Positions 1 through 6,185 of a stretch of 10,300 bases of DNA are shown piece by piece. Positions within the stretch are counted from its first letter, which is position 1; the number at the start of each line of letters is the position of its first letter. The DNA lies in contig JAPXLT010000168.1 of assembly GCA_033809415.1 (NCBI GenBank), positions 1 through 10,300 on the forward strand, read 5' to 3'. This DNA comes from JAQVUB01 sp033809415 (GTDB taxonomy: Bacteria; Verrucomicrobiota; Lentisphaeria; Oligosphaerales; Oligosphaeraceae). A program made the translations under genes and the position numbers. The notes under the pieces are model-generated. The model had not been told where the DNA came from. It made no database searches and was given only the letters and a program-made list of their open reading frames with translations.

Positions 1-4
1 CCCT

Positions 5-130
5 GCACCCCGCCCCCTGCACCCTGCACCCTGCACCCTGCACCCTGCACCCCGCACCCTGCCACCTGCACCCTGCACCCCGCACCCCGCACCCTGCCAC
101 CTGCACCCTGCACCCTGCACCCTGCACCCT
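5..130. repeat. Heptamer tandem array behind rimO (18 units visible, runs off the left edge)
   Basis: Eighteen consecutive 7-bp units are visible, mainly GCACCCT with some GCACCCC, GCCACCT and one GCCCCCT, in perfect 7-bp phase. Two GCCACCT units 35 bp apart suggest a duplicated higher-order block. The array ends 7 nt from the rimO stop codon. It is the same heptamer family as 4240-4365 and, on the rimO-transcribed strand, is again rich in GGG tracts. Confidence 0.95.
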
Positions 131-137
131 TATGAAC

Positions 138-1493
138 TTAACCGACTTCCACGCCTTCGAGTTCATAGGGGCCGCAAGCAGTAATGCGGACTTTGGCAAA
201 CCTCATATCCTGGCGTCTCCCGGGCAATCCCTGAAACTGAATGAATTGATCCACTTCCGGGGCATCCGCCGCGGAACGCCCGATAAACAAACGCCCCTGC
301 AATTTTTCATCCGGCAAAACCTGCAAAGTCTGCCCGATCAGCGCCTGATTGCGTGCCAACGAAATGCTCTGCTGGGCTTTCAGCAGGGCATTGCGGCGGC
401 GATTAGCCGTGCTCGAGGGAACTTTTTCATCCGGAAGTGACAGAGCCGGTGTATTGTCCTCAGGCGAAAAAGCAAAAACCCCCAGACGTTCGAAGCAAAA
501 CTCCTTCACCAGTGAAAGCAACTCCTGAAAATCCTGGTCGGTTTCGCCTGGAAAACCAGTCAGAAAAGTTGTCCGGATGGCAATTTCAGGAAAGTCTTTC
601 CGGATATGTTCGAGCAATTTTCGCGTTTGCGTTCCGTCCATGCCTCGGCGCATCTTCAGTAGGATCGAGCTGCTGGCATGCTGCAAAGGCATGTCAAGAT
701 ACGGCACGAGATGCTTTCCATGCGCCAATAGTTCGAGAAACTCCTCGGTGACATGCAGGGGATGTGTGTAAAGCACCCGCAGCCAGAAATCGCCAGGAAG
801 CTGTTCGCAACGCTTCAGCAATTGTACCAAGCTACCGCCAGAATCCTTTCCATAGCTAGTGCAGTCCTGCGCTATGAAATTGATTTCGCGGACACCCTGG
901 GCGAGCAGCTGCTCGCATTCCGCCAGAACAGAATCCGGCTGCCGACTACGTAATTTACCCCGGATATTGGGAATTGCGCAAAAGGCGCAACGGTGATTGC
1001 AGCCCTCGGCAATTTTGATGTAGGCATAATTTTCCGGTGTTACGGTAATGCGCGGGGTCTGGTGATCGTAGAGATAGCCGGGCAATTCCGCCGAAGGCAG
1101 AGGCAACGGGCTTGTGCCGTCATAAAACGCATGGATCAACTCATGCACCCGGGGAACATCGTCAAGCCCCAGGAAAAAGTCAACATCGGGATATCGAGCG
1201 GCGCATTCCTGAGGATTGCGCTGCGGCAGGCAGCCTGCCACCGCAACAGCACGGCTTAAACCCGCACGCTGACCCTGCTTCTTCCATTTCAGAGCCGAGC
1301 GGATCGCCTCATCCGCCTCTTTGCGGGCATCCCGAATGAAACTGCATGTGTTGATCAAAATCAGGTTGGCGGCAGCAGCATCGGTGGTCAGCAGAATGCC
1401 ATTGGCAGCCAGCGTCCCGCACATGACCTCGGCATCAACCAGATTCTTTGCACAACCCAGCGTAATTACCTGAACAACTATCGGAGTGGACAT
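138..1493 (-). CDS. rimO: Ribosomal protein S12 methylthiotransferase RimO
   Basis: This is a radical-SAM enzyme. The family adds a methylthio group to the conserved aspartate in the loop of ribosomal protein S12, using two [4Fe-4S] clusters. The N-terminal methylthiotransferase domain (about residues 5-125) opens with TLGCAKNLVDAEVM, typical of RimO rather than MiaB, and supplies Cys14, Cys50 (NTCSF) and Cys88 (AGCLPQR). The radical-SAM domain carries CNHRCAFC (Cys165, Cys169, Cys172). The last 65 or so residues fit a TRAM RNA-binding domain. At 451 residues the length is normal for the family. The frame stays open to an ATG at 1574, but the extra 27 residues would be translated tandem repeat, so I chose the ATG at 1493, directly before the conserved N-terminus. 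That ATG sits in the last copy of a 23-bp repeat and has no Shine-Dalgarno sequence. The stop codon is followed 7 nt later by a heptamer array. Confidence 0.95.
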   Translation of the reverse strand: MSTPIVVQVITLGCAKNLVDAEVMCGTLAANGILLTTDAAAANLILINTCSFIRDARKEADEAIRSALKWKKQGQRAGLSRAVAVAGCLPQRNPQECAARYPDVDFFLGLDDVPRVHELIHAFYDGTSPLPLPSAELPGYLYDHQTPRITVTPENYAYIKIAEGCNHRCAFCAIPNIRGKLRSRQPDSVLAECEQLLAQGVREINFIAQDCTSYGKDSGGSLVQLLKRCEQLPGDFWLRVLYTHPLHVTEEFLELLAHGKHLVPYLDMPLQHASSSILLKMRRGMDGTQTRKLLEHIRKDFPEIAIRTTFLTGFPGETDQDFQELLSLVKEFCFERLGVFAFSPEDNTPALSLPDEKVPSSTANRRRNALLKAQQSISLARNQALIGQTLQVLPDEKLQGRLFIGRSAADAPEVDQFIQFQGLPGRRQDMRFAKVRITACGPYELEGVEVG

Positions 1494-1626
1494 GGACAAG
1501 GGACAGGGACGGGAATGGACAAGGGACAGGGACGGGAATGGACAAGATGGACGGAAATGGACGGGAATGGACAAGATGAAATGGACAAGGGACAGGGACG
1601 GGAATGGACAAGGGACAGGGACGAGA
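1492..1626. repeat. 23-bp tandem array running into the rimO start codon
   Basis: Four near-perfect 23-bp units (1492-1514, 1515-1537, 1581-1603, 1604-1626) begin ATGGACAAGGGACAGG. The middle part, 1538-1580, is made of shortened units such as ATGGACAAG and ATGGACGGGA, which look like internal deletions of the full unit. The first unit overlaps the rimO ATG, which reads CAT at 1491-1493 on the plus strand. Confidence 0.93.
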
Positions 1627-1649
1627 GTTATCCCGTCCGTGTCCCGTCC
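1606..1649. other. Long imperfect hairpin at the junction of the 23-bp and 11-bp arrays
   Basis: The two arrays meet as inverted partners. In minus-strand RNA GGACGGGA (1638-1631) pairs with UCUCGUCC (1626-1619) around a UAAC loop, with one G-U wobble. The stem goes on with a single C-C mismatch and GGGACA/UGUCCC, then a 2-nt bulge and GGAC/GUCC, about 18 pairs in all. It lies in the oxidoreductase-rimO gap and could pause or terminate transcription, although no U-tract follows. Confidence 0.6.
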
Positions 1650-1740
1650 GTGTCCCGTCCGTGTCCCGTCCGTGTCCCGTCCGTGTCCCGTCCGTGTAAA
1701 GTCCGTGTTCCGTCCGTGTAAAGTCCGTGTAGAGTCCGTG
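1631..1740. repeat. 11-bp tandem array behind the oxidoreductase gene (10 units)
   Basis: Exactly ten 11-bp units follow without indels. Six are identical TCCCGTCCGTG. The four nearest the oxidoreductase gene vary only in the first four bases (TAAA, TTCC, TAAA, TAGA) and keep GTCCGTG. The array starts 2 nt after the TGA stop codon of that gene. Confidence 0.95.
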
Positions 1741-1742
1741 TT

Positions 1743-2807
1743 TCAGAACATTTTGGGCAATGGGTTCTGGCGGTGGCACTCTTCCATGACGGCGATCTGC
1801 TGGCAGACTTGCTCAGGGGTGACTGCGAGCGGTGCTCCAGTCGTCAGCACGTCATACAGATTGTTGTAAAAGCGTCCTGCCATCGAATTGAAAAGGTCTT
1901 TTTCCGATTCCGGCACATCCCAGGAGTCCTCATGGAAGACCAGGTCGTCTTTGCAGTACGATGGTCCGGGCAAGGGTTCTTTCTTCAGGGTCAACTCCGG
2001 CGCCTCCGAGGGAATGTAGTATTTCCAGTCGATATGATTCATTGAGCCTGCCAAGCTGCCATAGGTGCCGTAAACTTGGTAAGTATACGGGTTGAAATGG
2101 TTGTTGCTACAGACCTCGAGGTCAATCACCGGACGCCCCGGGTAGGACAAGATGATCTTGCAGAAGTCTTCCGCGTCGCCCACGGAATTCACCACATCCA
2201 TTTTGCAGAAGACGTTGGGCATGATGTCACGTCCGATAAAGCCCAGTACCTGATCCATCGGATGCGGCCCGGTATTGTAAAGATTGCCGGCATTGAACGA
2301 TTGCAGCGTCTGCCAGTCATAGCGTCGGCTGAAACCATTAAAGGCCACCTTGACCATGCGAATCTGCCCCAGAACCCCTGACGCAACCACGTCACAGACC
2401 TGGCGATAGTACGGGGCAAAGCGGGATTGCTGATAGATCGCCAGGATTTTGCCCGTGCGTTTTGAAACGGCAATCAGGTCATGCACATCCTGCGCGGTTT
2501 TAGCCAGTGGCTTCTCACAGAGAACATGGTGTCCCGCCTCCATGATCTCGGCTGAAATGGGCACATGCAGATGACTGAACGAGGCATTGATGATAAAATC
2601 CAGATTCAAATCCTGCTTATGCAACATTTCACGGTAATCCTGGAAAGCCGGGCAGCCATATTCAGCGGTGGCGCGTTCGCATCGATCCTGCAGCAAATCC
2701 GATACCGCAGCAATCTCAAACTTCTCCGGAACCTGTTTCAGAAATTCTGCATGGATATCACGTCCGCTACGTCCCTGACCAATTATACCAACCCGTAAAC
2801 GTTTCAT
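1743..2807 (-). CDS. Gfo/Idh/MocA family NAD(P)-dependent oxidoreductase
   Basis: This is a 354-residue oxidoreductase of the glucose-fructose oxidoreductase / inositol dehydrogenase / MocA family. These cytosolic enzymes oxidise or reduce sugars, inositols and related polyols with NAD(P). The N-terminal Rossmann fold shows GIIGQGRSG (about residues 7-15). CEKPLAKT (EKP at 98-100) is the family's cofactor and active-site lysine motif. NTGPHPMDQVLGF (from 178) matches the G-x-H-x-x-D catalytic segment of the C-terminal sheet domain. The length is typical. The frame opens at 2855, but a strong AAGGAG at 2818-2823, ten bases ahead of the ATG at 2807, sets the start. It lies 28 bp after the F420-ligase-like gene and is probably co-transcribed with it. 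The substrate cannot be read from the sequence. An 11-bp tandem array begins 2 nt after the TGA stop codon. Confidence 0.92.
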   Translation of the reverse strand: MKRLRVGIIGQGRSGRDIHAEFLKQVPEKFEIAAVSDLLQDRCERATAEYGCPAFQDYREMLHKQDLNLDFIINASFSHLHVPISAEIMEAGHHVLCEKPLAKTAQDVHDLIAVSKRTGKILAIYQQSRFAPYYRQVCDVVASGVLGQIRMVKVAFNGFSRRYDWQTLQSFNAGNLYNTGPHPMDQVLGFIGRDIMPNVFCKMDVVNSVGDAEDFCKIILSYPGRPVIDLEVCSNNHFNPYTYQVYGTYGSLAGSMNHIDWKYYIPSEAPELTLKKEPLPGPSYCKDDLVFHEDSWDVPESEKDLFNSMAGRFYNNLYDVLTTGAPLAVTPEQVCQQIAVMEECHRQNPLPKMF

Positions 2808-2817
2808 GAAACAACCT

Positions 2818-2823
2818 CTCCTT
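2818..2823 (-). promoter_or_regulatory. Ribosome binding site of the oxidoreductase gene
   Basis: On the minus strand AAGGAG, within AAGGAGAGG, stands ten bases before the ATG at 2807. It is one of the two clear Shine-Dalgarno sequences in the window. It selects this start over the upstream in-frame ATG at 2855, which would add 16 low-complexity residues. Confidence 0.8.
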
Positions 2824-2835
2824 TTTTGTTTTTTG

Positions 2836-4026
2836 TTAGTCTGCAAAGTTATCAAAATAACCTTGAATCAACACAACCGGGGTGCCCTTGTCACCGGAAC
2901 CGCTGGTCAAATCACAAAGACTGCCCAATAAATCCGTCAGCTGCCGGGGAGTTGTCCCCAAAGAAGCCTGCTGTCCGCGCAGGGTGCCATTCTTGTTGCG
3001 GATTTTTGACAGGATGTCCTCGCGCACGGCGGCTTCATCCAGCCCATTGCGTTCGCCCTCATCCGCAAGATATTTCAGCTTCAACTCCGCCGGCGTTCCA
3101 GCGAGGCCGCTGGTAAACCCGGGAGAGACGACCGGATCTGCCAGCTCCCAAATCTTCCCCACGGGGTCTTTGAAAGCCCCATCGCCATAAATCATTACCT
3201 CGATGTGCTTTCCGGTCTCGGCTTTCAGGCATTGCTGGATGTTTTCGACCAGTCTCTGGCAATCCCTCGGGAAAAGCTTGACCGTGTCCGGTCCGGACAG
3301 ATTCGAACCCAGCAGGCCGTAGTGCTCATTGAAAGCGCCGCCGGGATGGCGCGGGCTGGTGCAGAGATCATCCAAACCGTAAACCACCTCCGCCCCGGCC
3401 TGCAAAAGCAGTTTCTTGGTGCGTTTTCTGCTGTGGACATCTGCGGTCAGCACCTGTTTGGTAAATTGCAGGATGGCCCGTGGGTCGTTGCCCAGATGAA
3501 TGACCGCCTTGCCAGGGCCGATGATTTCCTTGTACAGTTCAATATAATCAATCCCGGTAAAAGGATGCACGGTATTTGCGCCGAAAAGCTTCCGGTAGGA
3601 GGCTTCATCCAGCACAGCTTGATGCGCATCGATGCCTAAATCATCGAGCAATTCCGGATTCATCAGGTGGTTGCCGACTTCATCGGACGGATAGCTCAAA
3701 AGCAAATGCACCTTCCGAGTGCCGTGCGCTATGCCTTTCAGCAGGACGGAGAAACGGTTTCGCGACAGGATCGGAAAAACCACTCCGATCTCACCGCCGG
3801 GGAACTTGCTGCGCACTTCAGCGGCAATATCATCGGCACTGACGAAATTCCCCTGCGTTCTTGCAACCACTGACTCGGTAATCCCGACCACATCATGATC
3901 CCGAAGAGCAAACCCTTCCTGGGCCGAAGCTGCCAGCAAAGCCTTGATGACCTGATCGCATACATCATCACCCTGTCGGAAAATCGGGCAGCGGATACCC
4001 CGCACCACCGTGCCTACAGTACGCAT
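2836..4026 (-). CDS. Coenzyme F420:L-glutamate ligase-like protein (F420_ligase family)
   Basis: This 396-residue protein resembles the F420-0:gamma-glutamyl ligase (CofE/FbiB-N) family, whose founders add glutamate to coenzyme F420-0 with GTP and divalent metal. The N-terminal part has the family-like layout RGIRCPIFRQGDD (10-21), then DHDVVGITESVVARTQGN (43-60). IYGDGAFKDPVGKIWELADP (279-298) occupies the place of the acidic segment near the C-terminal half. It is clearly longer than archaeal CofE (about 250 residues) and fits a longer bacterial subgroup. No other F420 gene lies in the window, so the true substrate may be a different glutamate or amino-acid acceptor. It has no signal peptide, so a cytosolic location is likely. 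The ATG at 4026 is preceded by a weak AAGG. It is the first gene of a probable two-gene operon with the Gfo/Idh/MocA oxidoreductase, 28 bp downstream. The family is recalled by pattern; the exact reaction is unknown. Confidence 0.8.
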   Translation of the reverse strand: MRTVGTVVRGIRCPIFRQGDDVCDQVIKALLAASAQEGFALRDHDVVGITESVVARTQGNFVSADDIAAEVRSKFPGGEIGVVFPILSRNRFSVLLKGIAHGTRKVHLLLSYPSDEVGNHLMNPELLDDLGIDAHQAVLDEASYRKLFGANTVHPFTGIDYIELYKEIIGPGKAVIHLGNDPRAILQFTKQVLTADVHSRKRTKKLLLQAGAEVVYGLDDLCTSPRHPGGAFNEHYGLLGSNLSGPDTVKLFPRDCQRLVENIQQCLKAETGKHIEVMIYGDGAFKDPVGKIWELADPVVSPGFTSGLAGTPAELKLKYLADEGERNGLDEAAVREDILSKIRNKNGTLRGQQASLGTTPRQLTDLLGSLCDLTSGSGDKGTPVVLIQGYFDNFAD

Positions 4027-4158
4027 TGAGAACCCTTGCTTGAATCAATAAACAAAATAAAAACAGACAAAAAAAAGCCCTTAGCCCAGCCTAAACCGAA
4101 AGCGAGTCAGCCAGATACCAAGGAAAATGTCTGGAATGATAACACAAACAGTTATGAT

Positions 4159-4186
4159 AATATAAATGAATTTCCGGTATATGCAA
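4159..4186 (-). promoter_or_regulatory. Possible sigma-70-like promoter for the F420-ligase-like operon
   Basis: On the minus strand TTGCAT (4181-4186) is followed by a 16-bp spacer and TATATT (4159-4164), which differs from TATAAT at one base. The surrounding stretch is AT-rich and lies about 125 bp upstream of the ATG at 4026. The -35 match is weak (3 of 6), so this is only a candidate. Confidence 0.3.
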
Positions 4187-4212
4187 AAAGAAACAAAATC
4201 TTGGCAGATTTT

Positions 4213-4239
4213 CACAACTGGGACGGTTGCGCCACTTTT
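4213..4239. repeat. 27-nt dispersed repeat, copy 1
   Basis: This 27-nt sequence recurs at 10171-10197 with only two transitions. Its core is an inverted repeat around GGA, CAACTG-GGA-CGGTTG, where the one non-Watson-Crick position would be a U-G wobble in plus-strand RNA. It directly abuts the heptamer array that starts at 4240. Confidence 0.75.
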
Positions 4240-4365
4240 GCAGCCTGCAGCCTGCACCCCGCACCCCGCACCCCGCACCCCGCACCCCGCACCCCGCACC
4301 CCGCACCCCGCACCCCGCACCCCGCACCCCGCACCCTGCACCCTGCACCCTGCACCCTGCACCCT
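4240..4365. repeat. Heptamer tandem array behind the second lipoprotein gene (18 units)
   Basis: Eighteen 7-bp units follow without any indel: two GCAGCCT, eleven GCACCCC, then five GCACCCT. The variant types are grouped in blocks, as expected for growth by slippage. The array ends 3 nt from the TAA stop codon of the lipoprotein gene at 4369. On the strand transcribed for that gene it reads GGGTGCAGGGTGCAGGG, which satisfies the usual G-quadruplex rule. Confidence 0.95.
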
Positions 4366-4368
4366 TTC

Positions 4369-5172
4369 TTACCGACTTCGTTTGAATCCCCAGAGGCGGA
4401 AGGAATAGGCTCTTCCTTCTTCATCAGGAATGGAAGCACTGTCAACTGTAAAAGTGACCTTAGGGGCAATTTTATCCATTGGAACCTCAACCGTTTTTCC
4501 TGTTCCTTTTGCATCATAACAGAGTTGAGTGCCCGCGTGCAAGAAAAGACCGATATACTCGCCGTGTTCCAGGCGCAGGGCATCCCTTCCGCTGAACTTA
4601 AAGCGGACCTTCTTATCTCGTTCCTCTGATCTGCATTCCGGTCCCACTGAAACAACTTCGTACGTTCCCATGCTTTCATCGAGACATCGTACGGTGCAAA
4701 ATGTCACCACCGCTGGGGAAGCGCAAAAGATTTCCCCCTCGAGCAAGGTCATGTCAAAGAACGCGGGATTTTCCAGGTCAAGCAGCAGCACATTATTGCT
4801 GGCCAGCAATTTGCTTCGCTTGATCGTTTCATTGCCGATGTAGCAGTCATACAACTCGTCTACCGATTTCTGCATGGCACGCTGGATATTCAGGAAGACA
4901 TTGCGTATATTGCCCCGGGTGTCAAAGAGGTACTCGTCTATCGCCCTTTTTTCCTTGTCAAGTACTTCGCTCTTGTGCCGATAATGTTCGAGATCGGCCG
5001 TTAAGCCTTCCAGGGTGTTTTTCTTCCCTGTAAGCTCGCGTTCCAACTCCTTTTTAATACCCTCCTGGTCCTCTATCTTTTGTTTCAATGCTTTCTCTTC
5101 GTCGGTCAAGATACAGGATGAAAACAACAGCAGCAAGGCAAGCCCTGAAAACAGACAACACAATCTCTTCAT
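4369..5172 (-). CDS. Coiled-coil lipoprotein with unrecognised C-terminal domain (paralogue 2)
   Basis: This 267-residue protein belongs to no family I recognise. Residues 1-20 are a lipoprotein signal peptide (positive MKR, hydrophobic LALLLLF, lipobox FSSC with Cys20). Residues 24-90 are charged and heptad-like, suggesting a coiled coil. The C-terminal part aligns with the neighbouring lipoprotein: DELYDCYIG (105-113), AVVTFCTVR (154-162), YEVVSVGPE (171-179), GTGKTVEVPMDKI (223-235) and AYSFRLWG (255-262). Isoleucine follows the lipid-modified Cys, so by the E. coli rule it would go to the outer membrane. It starts 23 bp after the stop codon of its paralogue, with AAGGAG at 5180-5185 seven bases before the ATG, so the two are surely co-translated from one message. 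It probably works with the kinase upstream; its biochemical role is unknown. Confidence 0.85.
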   Translation of the reverse strand: MKRLCCLFSGLALLLLFSSCILTDEEKALKQKIEDQEGIKKELERELTGKKNTLEGLTADLEHYRHKSEVLDKEKRAIDEYLFDTRGNIRNVFLNIQRAMQKSVDELYDCYIGNETIKRSKLLASNNVLLLDLENPAFFDMTLLEGEIFCASPAVVTFCTVRCLDESMGTYEVVSVGPECRSEERDKKVRFKFSGRDALRLEHGEYIGLFLHAGTQLCYDAKGTGKTVEVPMDKIAPKVTFTVDSASIPDEEGRAYSFRLWGFKRSR

Positions 5173-5195
5173 CTTCCAACTCCTTAAAAATGTCT

Positions 5196-6059
5196 TTAAT
5201 CCAAATAGGTGCTGCCAAACAGACGGAAGGAAAAAGCCTTGCTCTGCGATTTCGAGTTCGGCGGCTGTAAACTATTCAACTCCGGAAGATATGGTAAATG
5301 AATGGCTGTTTTGCCGGGAATGATCTTTTCCATCGGAATTTCCGCAGTAACTCCTGTGCCACAGTCATCATAATAAATGCCGGCGTAAGGTGAAACCAGG
5401 ATTCCAACCAGATTTCCGGAAAAGGCGATGAGACGCTTATCCCTGGGAAAAACAATTTTTTGCGATCCGGGAGTGTGGAGAATAAATTCCTGCCCGATGC
5501 TTTCCACGACATACATGTCTTTTTTTTCCCGGGCAGGCCGCAGAATACAGAATTGGATAACCGCCTTATTATCGAGGCAGACTTCTCCGCCGCAAAAAAC
5601 CACTTTGTCGACATCGACATGATTTTTCCGGTCTATGAGCAGCATCTTCTTTGTATTTGAAAGTTTTCTCCCTCGAGGTATCGGGGCATCGCCGAAGAAG
5701 CAATCATAGAGGTCCTCTTCACTTTCCTCGCAAATCTTTATCAGCTCAGTAAACGAGCTTTTGATCTGCTGCCGTGCTTTTTTGATGTTGTGTTCGCCGT
5801 CCCGTTTTTCTTCCTGAAGAACCTCGATCTTTTCAACGAAATTCTTAATCTCGCTGTCCTTCGTTTCTTGCTCCTTTTCCAGTTCCTCGTTTTTCAGGCG
5901 CAAAGCTGCGTTTTCAGCCCGTAACTTGTCCAGCTTCTTCTGCAACTCCGCCAGCCTCTTCTCATCGTCCGAAGTCTCCGACCTTGGTTTTGTATGCTCA
6001 CATCCTGTTAGGACAAGCAACAGACTGCATACGCAAAATAATCGAAGACCTTTCAGCAT
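5196..6059 (-). CDS. Coiled-coil lipoprotein with unrecognised C-terminal domain (paralogue 1)
   Basis: This is a 287-residue lipoprotein of unknown function. The signal peptide ends in the lipobox VLTGC with Cys20, and Glu at +2 argues against inner-membrane retention under E. coli rules. Residues 30-110 are strongly heptad-like (LAELQKKLDKLRAENAAL and onward), so a long coiled coil is likely. The C-terminal domain matches the next gene's product: EDLYDCFFGD (115-124), AVIQFCILR (166-174), YVVESIGQE (183-191), GTGVTAEIPMEKI (234-246) and AFSFRLFG (275-282). The spacing and alternation look like a beta-rich fold, but that is a guess. A weak AAGG lies nine bases before the ATG. The gene lies 126 bp after the kinase gene with a hairpin between them, so it may be read through from the kinase promoter at reduced level. 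Confidence 0.85.
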   Translation of the reverse strand: MLKGLRLFCVCSLLLVLTGCEHTKPRSETSDDEKRLAELQKKLDKLRAENAALRLKNEELEKEQETKDSEIKNFVEKIEVLQEEKRDGEHNIKKARQQIKSSFTELIKICEESEEDLYDCFFGDAPIPRGRKLSNTKKMLLIDRKNHVDVDKVVFCGGEVCLDNKAVIQFCILRPAREKKDMYVVESIGQEFILHTPGSQKIVFPRDKRLIAFSGNLVGILVSPYAGIYYDDCGTGVTAEIPMEKIIPGKTAIHLPYLPELNSLQPPNSKSQSKAFSFRLFGSTYLD

Positions 6060-6111
6060 CTGTTTTTCCCTTCTACTGTCTCTGAACCAAACGAGTTTTT
6101 AACCACGAACC

Positions 6112-6151
6112 ACACGAAAAGCCACGAAAACTTTTTCGTGTCCATTCGTGT
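6112..6151. repeat. CACGAA/TTCGTG double inverted repeat (hairpin)
   Basis: CACGAAAA (6123-6130) and TTTTCGTG (6133-6140) form a perfect 8-bp stem with a CT loop. It is nested inside ACACGAA (6112-6118) and TTCGTGT (6145-6151), with 4-nt internal loops. Further CCACGAAC lies to the left, and a T-run follows on the plus strand only. It fills the gap between the kinase and lipoprotein genes. In their direction no U-tract follows, so it would act as a pause or mRNA-processing stem rather than a full terminator. Related TTTTCGTGTC motifs occur at 10037-10062 and 10246-10270. Confidence 0.8.
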
Positions 6152-6185
6152 TTTTAGTTGTAAAAAAAGCCCCTGTCACCCAGTT

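Noticed and set aside
1..130. CRISPR array
   Set aside because: The units are contiguous 7-bp repeats with no spacers, and no cas gene is present. The same applies to the other arrays.
1494..1574. N-terminal extension of RimO by 27 residues
   Set aside because: The extension is wholly translated repeat, whereas the conserved RimO N-terminus begins a few residues after the ATG at 1493. It is kept only as a possible variant in the findings.
1486..1869. Plus-strand frames with Asp-Lys-Gly-Gln-rich and Pro-Val-Arg-rich repeats
   Set aside because: They are translations of the 23-bp and 11-bp arrays, whose periods are not multiples of three, and they overlap the oxidoreductase gene antisense.
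4060..4110. Intrinsic terminator or attenuator in the leader of the F420-ligase-like gene
   Set aside because: There is a run of eight T on the minus strand after a GC-rich stretch, but I could not form a convincing stem before it.
4036..4629. Plus-strand open frame of 197 codons across the heptamer array
   Set aside because: Its middle is translated 7-bp repeat and its end overlaps the lipoprotein gene antisense. It has no ribosome binding site and no recognisable domain.
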